Source: Xenophilus sp. E41 (lineage in GTDB: Bacteria > Pseudomonadota > Gammaproteobacteria > Burkholderiales > Burkholderiaceae_C). Taken from it: a stretch of 64,000 nt of DNA. The DNA lies in assembly GCF_003671765.1 (NCBI RefSeq), contig NZ_QPIB01000011.1, positions 30,174-94,173 of the forward strand, written 5' to 3'. Below are positions 57,452 through 64,000 of this stretch, one piece after another (position 1 is the stretch's first letter; every line of letters begins with the position of its first letter). Made by a program: the position numbers and the translations under genes. Under the pieces are notes generated by a model. It was not told the DNA's origin. It saw nothing but the letters and a program-made list of their open reading frames with translations, and made no database searches.

Positions 57452-58734
57452 CGGATGCTCACGAGCTCGAGCGTCTCGCTGATCACGAAGGCGCCGCCGC
57501 TGGTCCCGCCACGGGTCATCATCTCGAAGCGGACCGGGCGGCCCAGCTCGGGCGCGTACCAGACCTCGGCGCGGTAGCGACCCGCCTGCGACCCGCCGCT
57601 GCCGAGGGTGCTGGCGATGCGGTCGGTATAGCCCTCGTACTCGATGCGGACCGTGTCGATCTCCCGCCCGCCGACGCTCAGCCGGGCGTGGCCCTTCACG
57701 GCCGCGTTGAGCTCCATGCCGATGCGCGCCGCGCCGCCGCGGCTGGCGGTGTACTTCGTGTACCACGACAGCTGCTGCGCCGGGTTGCGCGGCACCCAGC
57801 CGCCGGGCGGCATCACCAGGTCGAACTCGCCGGCGGCCGAGCTGGTCACGCTGACCACCTCGCCGCCGGGCTTCTCGATCCAGCTGCCGCCGTTGAAGCT
57901 CAGCAGGTCGCCCGACGGCCCGTCGGAGCGATAGACGACCTTGCGGCGCGCGCCGGTCAGGCGGTCCTGCAGTTCGTACTCGATCACGCTGGGCCGCAGC
58001 ACGCGCGCGCCAGCGAAGGGCCGGTTCAACGCGGGTGCCGTGGCCGGCGCCGCGGCGAGGCCGGCGAGCGCGCTGCGTCCGCGCTCGGGCAGCTGCGCCA
58101 GCCATGCCGCCGGCATCGCCAAGGTGGGCGTGGGCGTCGCACCTGCAGCCGCCGAAGCCCCCAGCAGGCCCGCCAGCCGTCCTTGTGCGTCGAAGACGGC
58201 TGCGCCATCGAGGCCCGCCTCGGCCGGCGCTGCCAGCTGGAGCGATTCGACGGCGCCTTCGGCCGTACGCCGGATGCCCGCCAGCAGGTTGGTGCCGAGC
58301 GTGAGTTCACGGCCCCGCGGCGCGCCGATGACGTACAGCGTCGAGCCCACCGCCAGGCCGTCGAGTTCGCGCATCACCAGGGCCTCGGCCGGCAGGTTCG
58401 CGACGCGCAGCTGGCACAGGCCACGCTCGACGTCGGGCCACTCCAGCGAGGCGCCGTAGCTGACGTTGTCGCGCCGCAGGCTCACGGACTGCGCCTGCGC
58501 CAGCAGATGGCAGCTGGTCACCGCGGTGCCGCGGCTGGTCGCGACGGCCGTGCCGGTGCCGAGCGGCTGGCCCTGCGCGTCGGTGGTCTGCAGCACCCAG
58601 ACGTTGGGCGACACCCGCGCGAAGAGCGCGTCGGGCTGCAGCGTGGCGCCGGTCGCGGCCGGCTGCGCCGCCACGTGGACGAGGGGGAGCGCGGCGGCCA
58701 GCAGCGCGGCGGCGCGAAGGGCGATCGTGCTCAT
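57448..58734 (-). CDS. Trypsin-like (S1/HtrA fold) protein lacking two catalytic residues
   Basis: The 428-residue product has a signal peptide (LRAAALLAAALPLVHVAA) and a chymotrypsin-fold domain (about residues 35-215). The His site is kept (AVTSCHLLAQ). At the Asp site the family's D in the DLxxLxV strand is Gly (ERGLCQLRV), and at the Ser site GNSGGPxFD reads GLDGAAVFD, so the nucleophile is Asp. The protein should be inactive as a protease. A second beta-rich half (about 190 residues) has no recognised family. It overlaps the upstream lipoprotein gene by ATGA. Confidence 0.75.
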   Translation of the reverse strand: MSTIALRAAALLAAALPLVHVAAQPAATGATLQPDALFARVSPNVWVLQTTDAQGQPLGTGTAVATSRGTAVTSCHLLAQAQSVSLRRDNVSYGASLEWPDVERGLCQLRVANLPAEALVMRELDGLAVGSTLYVIGAPRGRELTLGTNLLAGIRRTAEGAVESLQLAAPAEAGLDGAAVFDAQGRLAGLLGASAAAGATPTPTLAMPAAWLAQLPERGRSALAGLAAAPATAPALNRPFAGARVLRPSVIEYELQDRLTGARRKVVYRSDGPSGDLLSFNGGSWIEKPGGEVVSVTSSAAGEFDLVMPPGGWVPRNPAQQLSWYTKYTASRGGAARIGMELNAAVKGHARLSVGGREIDTVRIEYEGYTDRIASTLGSGGSQAGRYRAEVWYAPELGRPVRFEMMTRGGTSGGAFVISETLELVSIR

Positions 58735-59447
58735 CGGTTCACCGGCAGCAGCTGGCGCAGGTCTTCGATGCGCGTCGTGGCAAAGGGGCTGGCCGGCGTG
58801 GGAGCGGCCAGCGTGGGCGCCGCGGCGGCCGGGGTGGGCTGCACCGGCGCCGGCACGGCGGCGACCGGGGCGACCGGCGCCGCTGCCGCGACCGCGATGG
58901 CGGCGGTGGGCGCTGCGGGTGCGGCGGGAGGTACACCGGCGGGCTCGGGCGCCGGCGCGGCGGCGAGCGCAGCGCGGCGGGTGTCGCCGGTCTTCAGGCC
59001 GACCACCACCTCGTCGCCCACCTGCCGGTTGCGGTCGTAGTCGCGCATTTCGCCGAACACGAGGCGCATCCAGGTCGGGTAGTTGTAGCCCGCGCCGGTG
59101 CCCGAATCGATGGCCGCGCCGATGAGGCCGCCCACCACGATGTTGCCGACCATCCCTGCGTTGACGCGCGAGGTCGCCTGGCCGCCGGCCGGCGCCTGGC
59201 CCTCGGCCGTGCACTGGATCATCAGGTTGCCGCCCGAGCGCCGGACCACCGTGGCCTGCCCCGAGCGCGTGAGGGCGCTGCCCTTGTCGTTGGTGAGCTG
59301 GCATTCGGCGTCGGCCACCGGCTCGCCCGCGGCCGTCACGGCGTCCACCTTCACCGTCTGGGTCGTGCCATGCGTGACGGACGCACATCCGCCCGCCAGC
59401 AGCAGGACGCCCAGCACCGCGCCCCATGCGCACCAACGAAGTCCCAT
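58731..59447 (-). CDS. Lipoprotein paired with the degenerate protease
   Basis: The 238-residue product has a lipobox (LLLAGGC, Cys near residue 21) and an N-terminal beta-domain (VTHGTTQTVKVDAV). A Gly-rich membrane-like segment (MVGNIVVGGLIGAAIDSGTGAG, quoted to 20 in part) follows, then a long Ala/Pro/Val-rich tail (residues about 150-220) that may span the periplasm. Start ATG 59447 follows GGAGAAG. Its stop overlaps the start of the degenerate protease gene, so the two are co-made and may form one envelope complex. Confidence 0.75.
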   Translation of the reverse strand: MGLRWCAWGAVLGVLLLAGGCASVTHGTTQTVKVDAVTAAGEPVADAECQLTNDKGSALTRSGQATVVRRSGGNLMIQCTAEGQAPAGGQATSRVNAGMVGNIVVGGLIGAAIDSGTGAGYNYPTWMRLVFGEMRDYDRNRQVGDEVVVGLKTGDTRRAALAAAPAPEPAGVPPAAPAAPTAAIAVAAAAPVAPVAAVPAPVQPTPAAAAPTLAAPTPASPFATTRIEDLRQLLPVNR

Positions 59448-59556
59448 CACGCACTTCTCCTCGATGTATTGATTCAAAGTGTAACCATGGGCTGTGCCGT
59501 CGATGGTGCCCGGCGCAGCGCGGGCCGCGCCGGTGCCGGCTCGTCACAATGCCCGG

Positions 59557-60282
59557 ATGACCGAAGCCCCGCTGCTGACCGCCGTGGAAGGCGGCGTGAT
59601 GACGATCACGCTGCACCGCCCCCACAAGCTCAACGCCATCGATAACCCGCTGGCCGAGGCGCTGCTGGCGGCGATCGAAGCGGCCGGGCGCGACGACGCG
59701 GTGCGGGCCGTGCGGGTGCGCGGCGAGGGGCGGGCCTTCTGCGCCGGCCGGGACGTGGGCGCGCCGCCCACCGACCGCGACCTGGAACTGGTGCAGGCGG
59801 TGGCGTCCGCCCTGGTGCACCTGGACAAGCCGGTGCTCTTCGCCGTCCATGGCTGGACGCTGGGGGCCGGGCTGGAGTGGATGCTCGACGCCGACATCGT
59901 CATCGCGGCGAGCAATGCGCGCTTCCGGCTGCCCGAGGCCTCGCTTGGCGTGTTCGTGACCGGCGGACTCAGCGCCACGCTGGCCGCCTGTGCAGGTGTG
60001 GCGCGCGCGAAGGCCCTGGTGATGCTGGGCGAGGCCTTCGGCGCCGAGGAGGCGCGGGCCTGGGGGCTGGTCTGGCGCGTGGTGCCGCCCGAGGAGCTGG
60101 ACGACGCATCGATGCAGATGGCGCGGCAGCTGGCGGCGCTGGCGCCGGAGGTCGCGCGCCAGTTCAAGCGCGTCTTCCACGAGGTCGGGCTGGCGAACTT
60201 CGATGCCGCCATCGCGCGCGAAAACGCCGCGCATGCGGCGCTCGCCGGCACCGCGAATGCGGCGGGGGAAGGCAGCCGCTGA
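59557..60282 (+). CDS. Enoyl-CoA hydratase/isomerase (crotonase) family protein
   Basis: A 241-residue crotonase. Oxyanion segments are GRAFCAGRDVGAPP and FAVHGWTLGAGLEWMLDADI, followed by FRLPEASLGV with a likely catalytic Glu. ATG 59557 gives MTEAPLL; 21 in-frame upstream codons look non-coding. It is convergent with the 3-hydroxyacyl-CoA dehydrogenase (24-base gap), and both would serve beta-oxidation of some acyl-CoA. Confidence 0.87.
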   Translation: MTEAPLLTAVEGGVMTITLHRPHKLNAIDNPLAEALLAAIEAAGRDDAVRAVRVRGEGRAFCAGRDVGAPPTDRDLELVQAVASALVHLDKPVLFAVHGWTLGAGLEWMLDADIVIAASNARFRLPEASLGVFVTGGLSATLAACAGVARAKALVMLGEAFGAEEARAWGLVWRVVPPEELDDASMQMARQLAALAPEVARQFKRVFHEVGLANFDAAIARENAAHAALAGTANAAGEGSR

Positions 60283-60306
60283 GCGTGCCGCCTCCCGCAG
60301 GGCCGG

Positions 60307-61155
60307 TCAGTAGGTGTACACGCCCCGGCCGGTCTTGCGGCCGAGCTGGCCGGCGGCCACCATCTCCTTGAGCAGCGGGCAGGGGCGGTACTTGGAGTCG
60401 CCGAATTCCTCCAGGTACACCTCCATCACCGCCAGGCAGACGTCCAGCCCGATCATGTCGGCCAGCGCCAGCGGGCCGATCGGCTGGTTGCAGCCCAGCT
60501 TCATGCCGGCGTCGATGTCCTCGGCCGTGGCCAGGCCCTCGGCCAGCACGAAGAAGGCCTCGTTGATCATCGGCACCAGGATGCGGTTGACCACGAAGCC
60601 CGGCGCGTTCTTCACCGTGATGGGCGACTTGCCCAGCTTGAGCGCCAGCGCCTTCACGGCATCGTGCGTGGAGTCGCTGGTGAGGTATCCGCGGATCAGC
60701 TCCACCAGCGCCATCATCGGCACCGGGTTGAAGAAGTGCATGCCGATGAAGCGGTCGGGGCGCTTGGTGTCGGCGGCCAGTTGCGTGATGGAGATCGACG
60801 AGGTGTTCGACGCGATGATCACCTCGGGCGCCAGCATCGCATCGACCTGCTGCAGGATCCTGGTCTTCAGGCCGTGGTTCTCGGTCGCGGCCTCGATGAC
60901 GAGCTGCGCGGCCTTCAGGTCCTCGTAGTTCGTCGAGCCCTGGATCAGCTTCAGCGCATCGGCCTTCTGGGCCTCGGTGAGCTTCTCCTTCTTGATCAGG
61001 CGGTCGAGGCTGCCCGAGATGGTGGCGATGCCCTTGTCGACGGCCGCCTGCGCGATGTCGACCATCACCACGCGGATGCCCGAGACGGCGCAGGCCTGCG
61101 CGATGCCGTTGCCCATGGTGCCGGCGCCGATGATGCCGACGGTCTGGATGTCCAT
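60307..61155 (-). CDS. 3-hydroxybutyryl-CoA dehydrogenase
   Basis: The 282-residue enzyme oxidises 3-hydroxyacyl-CoA with NAD(P). The Rossmann motif GAGTMGNGIAQ (residues 10-20), the catalytic-His segment GMHFFNPVPMMALVE and the C-terminal NRILVPMINEAF with LGRKTGRGVYTY match the Hbd/PaaH family in sequence and length. ATG 61155 follows a GAAGGAG site. Confidence 0.95.
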   Translation of the reverse strand: MDIQTVGIIGAGTMGNGIAQACAVSGIRVVMVDIAQAAVDKGIATISGSLDRLIKKEKLTEAQKADALKLIQGSTNYEDLKAAQLVIEAATENHGLKTRILQQVDAMLAPEVIIASNTSSISITQLAADTKRPDRFIGMHFFNPVPMMALVELIRGYLTSDSTHDAVKALALKLGKSPITVKNAPGFVVNRILVPMINEAFFVLAEGLATAEDIDAGMKLGCNQPIGPLALADMIGLDVCLAVMEVYLEEFGDSKYRPCPLLKEMVAAGQLGRKTGRGVYTY

Positions 61156-61241
61156 TGAAATGCTCCTTCGAACAGTGGAAATGCTGCGATGGAGCGATGC
61201 TAACGGCCCGCCTCGCAGCGGACCGTCGCCAGGTCAACAAT

Positions 61242-62903
61242 TCAGCGCGCGGGCCGGATGCGGTAGATCGCGTTGTTCAGGTCGGCCGACACGTACACGC
61301 TGCCGTCGGCCCCGACGGCCACGCCGGTGGGCACGTAGGGCGGCGGCAAGCCGGGGCCTGCGGCCAGGCCGATGGGCAGGTTCTCGGCCACGGTGCGCTT
61401 GCTGCCGTCGGCGGGGTCGATCTCCACCAGCCGCCGGGCCGCCGACTCCGCCACGATGAAGCTGCCCCAGGGCGTCTGCGCCAGGCCCTCGGGCATCGCC
61501 AGGCCCTGCGCCACGGCCACCGGTGCACCCCCCGCGGCCCCCGCCAGCGGCACGCGCAGCAGCCGGCCGGCCGCCTCGGTGACGTACACGGCGCCGTCGG
61601 CGCCCAGCACCATCTGCACCGGCCCCTGGATGCCGCTGGCCAGCACCTGCCGGGTGGCGTACTTGTCGCCACTGGCGCGGGTGATGCTGCCGGTGCCGAT
61701 CTCGGCCACGAGCACGCTGCCGTCCTCCAGCGGAATGGCGTCGTAGGGCGCCTTCAGGCCGTGGATCACCGCGGTGGTCTTGCGCGTGGCACGGTCCACC
61801 AGCTGCACCGTGCCGGTGAACCACGACGAGAGCGCGAAGCGGGTCTTCGACAGCCCGACCGCGAAGGGGTACTCCAGCTCCGGCTCGCGCTGCATGCGGA
61901 AGATGTCGCTCACCGCGCCGTTCTTCAGGTCGACCTCGCGAAACCCGAAGACGTCGGCCACCCAGAGCCTGTCGCCTTCGGCCTTCATGCCCGCCGGCAC
62001 GGCAACGGCGCCGCCGGTGAGGCGCCGCAGCTCGCCGGTGGCGGGATTGAAGGCGTCGACGGCGTTGTTGGCCATGTTCGACACGTAGATCGTGCCGTCG
62101 GGCGCGATCGCGAGGTTGTCCAGCGAGGGCGTGAGCTGCTTGGCGACGGTCTTGCGGCCCGTGGCGAGGTCCACGCGCACCAGCTCGCCCGTGCGGGTGT
62201 CGACCACCCAGAGGTTGCCCTTGCCGTCGAGGTTGGCGGCCGCGGGGATCTGGAAGCCGCCGGCGATCACCGTCATGTCGCCGTTGGCCGGGTTGATCTT
62301 CACCACCTGGCCCTTGAACCAGAGCGGCCCGTACAGCCAGCCGTCGGGGCCGACCTCGAAGCCGTTGAAGCCGCCCATGTCCTTCTTGATCAGCCGCGGC
62401 GGCTGCTGGCCGTTGCGGTCGATCTCCCACAGCGCGTCGCCCAGGAAGACCTGCGAGGCGTAGAGCTTGCCGTTGCGGCGATCGAAGTCCACCGAGTTCA
62501 GGCCGGGCAGGTCCTTGGCCAGCACGCGCATCGGTGCCGTGTCGCTGTCGCGGTAGCGCAGCATGCCCATGAGGTAGTTGGTCCAGGCCAGCTCGCCGCG
62601 CGGGCCCACGGCGATGTCGTCGGCCTGACCCTCGGGGGCGGGGATGAACACGCGCGCCTGGCCGGTGCGGCGGTCGACCTCCCACATGCTGTTGCCGACG
62701 ACCGAGCCCGCCAGCAGGCGACCTTGTCGGTCCACCGCCAGGCCGTGCACGCCGGCGAAGGCGGACGGCTGCACCAGGGCCTCGGGCGCGGACCAGGCGG
62801 CGGGCCGCGACGGCGGCGCCGTGCTGCAGCCGGCGAGTGCGGCGAAGAGGGCAGGAACGGCAAGCGCGAACGCGGCCGTGCGGCGGCGAATCGAGAGGGG
62901 CAT
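61242..62903 (-). CDS. Large NHL/SMP-30-type beta-propeller lipoprotein
   Basis: The 553-residue product has a lipobox ALFAALAGC and a repeated beta-propeller pattern of about 40-50 residues (GLAVDRQGRLLAGSVV, DIAVGPRGELAWTN, NLAIAPDGTIYVSNM, GVAVGADGSVYVSADLN). This fits SMP-30/gluconolactonase-like or NHL proteins, possibly two propellers in one chain. It is anchored in the envelope. Binding or lactone hydrolysis cannot be distinguished. It is a single gene. Confidence 0.85.
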   Translation of the reverse strand: MPLSIRRRTAAFALAVPALFAALAGCSTAPPSRPAAWSAPEALVQPSAFAGVHGLAVDRQGRLLAGSVVGNSMWEVDRRTGQARVFIPAPEGQADDIAVGPRGELAWTNYLMGMLRYRDSDTAPMRVLAKDLPGLNSVDFDRRNGKLYASQVFLGDALWEIDRNGQQPPRLIKKDMGGFNGFEVGPDGWLYGPLWFKGQVVKINPANGDMTVIAGGFQIPAAANLDGKGNLWVVDTRTGELVRVDLATGRKTVAKQLTPSLDNLAIAPDGTIYVSNMANNAVDAFNPATGELRRLTGGAVAVPAGMKAEGDRLWVADVFGFREVDLKNGAVSDIFRMQREPELEYPFAVGLSKTRFALSSWFTGTVQLVDRATRKTTAVIHGLKAPYDAIPLEDGSVLVAEIGTGSITRASGDKYATRQVLASGIQGPVQMVLGADGAVYVTEAAGRLLRVPLAGAAGGAPVAVAQGLAMPEGLAQTPWGSFIVAESAARRLVEIDPADGSKRTVAENLPIGLAAGPGLPPPYVPTGVAVGADGSVYVSADLNNAIYRIRPAR

Positions 62904-63030
62904 GAGGACTGTCTCCGGTGTTGTGGGTATGCACGCGCAGTCTTTGCAGCGATCGCCTGCCACGCAGTCACACAGGGGACAAATCCCCGAATCGAATCGG
63001 CAGGCAGCGCCCGGTCCGCCTGCGCCGGCA

Positions 63031-63047
63031 GCTATGGAAAACATAGC
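63031..63047. repeat. 17-bp GCTATG palindromic element, copy 4
   Basis: GCTATGGAAAACATAGC is a 6-bp inverted repeat (GCTATG/CATAGC) in the 287-base gap between the divergent lipoprotein and esterase genes. Nothing else recognisable lies in this gap. Confidence 0.7.
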
Positions 63048-63190
63048 GACGGCCCGGTCGCCGGGCAGCCAGTTGGCGCAAGCGGCTGCGGTGGGCGCTG
63101 CGTAAGCTGCAGCGCCCGGCACGCCCGCACCCACCGCGGCGGTGCAGCCGGCGCAAGATGCCGGCCCTGCCCAACCCTTGACGCAACGCC

Positions 63191-64000
63191 ATGCTGCACC
63201 CCCAAGCCCGAGCCCTGATCGACCTCATCGAATCGCGCGGCCTGCCGCCCACCCACACGCTTGCGCCCGTCGAGGCCCGCGCCTTCTACCGCGAGCGGCG
63301 GGGCTTCACGCAGCCCGATGCGCCCGAGGTCGGCGAGGTGCGCGAGCTGCGCGCGCCGGGGCCGCTGGGCGACATCCCGCTGCGCGCCTACCGCCCGCTC
63401 GGCACCGCGCCCGACGCCGTGCTGCCCGTGCTGGTGTACTACCACGGCGGCGGCTGGGTCATCGGCGACCTGGACACGCACGACGTGCTGTGCCGCGAGT
63501 TGTGCAACGCCGCCGGCTGCGCCGTGGTGGCGGTCGACTACCGCATGGGCCCCGAGGTGCGCTTTCCCGGCGCCGTGAACGACGTGCTGGCAGCCACACG
63601 CTGGGTCGCGTCGCAGGCGAAGGACCTGCGCATCGACCCGGCGCGACTGGCGGTGGGCGGCGACAGCGCAGGCGGCAACCTGGCGGCCGTGGTGTCGATC
63701 GCCGCGCGCGACGACGCCGACGGCCGGGGCCCCTTGCCCATCGCCTTCCAGCTGCTCATCTACCCCGGCACCGACATGCGGCGCGGCCACGCCTCGCACA
63801 CCAGCAACGGCCAGGGCTACGTGCTGACGGCCGACACCATCACCTACTTCCACGACCATTACATCGACGACGCCAGGCACGACCTGGACTGGCGCGCCTC
63901 GCCGCTGCTGGCCGCGAGCCACGCCGGCCTGCCGCCCGCACTGGTGATCACGGCCGGCTACGATCCGTTGCGGGACGAAGGGCTGGACTATGCGCGCGCG
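63191..64000 (+). CDS. HSL-family alpha/beta-hydrolase (esterase), cut by window end
   Basis: The frame is open from ATG 63191 to the last base (270 codons), so the gene runs out of the window. It has the oxyanion HGGGW near residue 89, the nucleophile motif GDSAGG near residue 158 and the acid-bearing DPLRDEG near the end, all of the hormone-sensitive-lipase family. The usual length of about 310 residues implies about 40 are missing, including the catalytic His. It would hydrolyse short acyl esters. Confidence 0.9.
   Translation, partial: MLHPQARALIDLIESRGLPPTHTLAPVEARAFYRERRGFTQPDAPEVGEVRELRAPGPLGDIPLRAYRPLGTAPDAVLPVLVYYHGGGWVIGDLDTHDVLCRELCNAAGCAVVAVDYRMGPEVRFPGAVNDVLAATRWVASQAKDLRIDPARLAVGGDSAGGNLAAVVSIAARDDADGRGPLPIAFQLLIYPGTDMRRGHASHTSNGQGYVLTADTITYFHDHYIDDARHDLDWRASPLLAASHAGLPPALVITAGYDPLRDEGLDYARA

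Overview
The window is a very GC-rich bacterial chromosome segment with tightly packed genes on both strands. It most likely comes from a betaproteobacterium of the Comamonadaceae (Variovorax/Acidovorax-like). Support for this is the family content (Bug-type tripartite tricarboxylate binding protein, CoA transferases, QseBC-like pair, OhrR/Ohr), NNC/NNG codon use, and a scattered 17-bp element of the form GCTATGRAAnnnNWAGC. The assignment is an inference; no 16S or other marker is present. I see no rRNA, tRNA, insertion sequence, prophage or CRISPR array.

Region by region. 1-8087: the high-affinity K+ uptake operon kdpFABC with sensor kinase kdpD, led by an extra 37-residue one-helix ORF, with another 47-residue ORF between kdpC and kdpD. 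8084-13661: a glycosyltransferase, a large-subunit catalase (katE), a Crp/Fnr regulator, and the displaced response regulator kdpE, followed by a small cationic exported protein. A matching dyad (TCGTCAC-N4-GTGACGA) lies before kdpF and after kdpE. 13685-15524: an AhpD-like gene and an XRE/AbiEii toxin-antitoxin pair with a perfect inverted-repeat operator. 15543-23860: housekeeping and metabolic genes (quinone-oxidoreductase-like MDR, D-aminoacylase, rRNA pseudouridine synthase, PAP2 phosphatase), a QseBC-like two-component pair and a small repeat-containing exported protein. 24216-29957: a 1913-residue type V autotransporter whose passenger carries nine units with a 297-nt period. 29982-31953: aquaporin Z and an orphan iron/phosphonate-type ABC binding protein.

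31977-37415: six minus-strand genes that look like a non-canonical chaperone-dependent surface-fibre system. They encode a PapD-like chaperone, three secreted subunits with a glycine exactly 14 residues from the C-terminus, a fourth secreted protein, and a predicted outer-membrane barrel with an SdrD-B-like C-terminal domain where a FimD/PapC usher would be expected. This is the most unusual locus here. 37673-42137: htpG, a 4-oxalocrotonate tautomerase homologue, srkA and a DUF2855 gene.

42249-64000 is catabolic. A CoA transferase, Bug binding protein and acyl-CoA dehydrogenase run divergently from a LysR gene. OhrR/Ohr have a doubled operator. A NylB-like serine hydrolase, an enoyl-CoA hydratase and a LysR regulator face a seven-gene operon (GAF protein, VOC protein, alpha/beta hydrolase, taurine/nitrate-type ABC importer, FAD monooxygenase) that looks like uptake and breakdown of an unidentified small organic, possibly aromatic, compound. 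The window ends with a degenerate trypsin-like protein coupled to a lipoprotein, crotonase and 3-hydroxyacyl-CoA dehydrogenase genes, an NHL-type lipoprotein, and an HSL-family esterase cut by the window edge.
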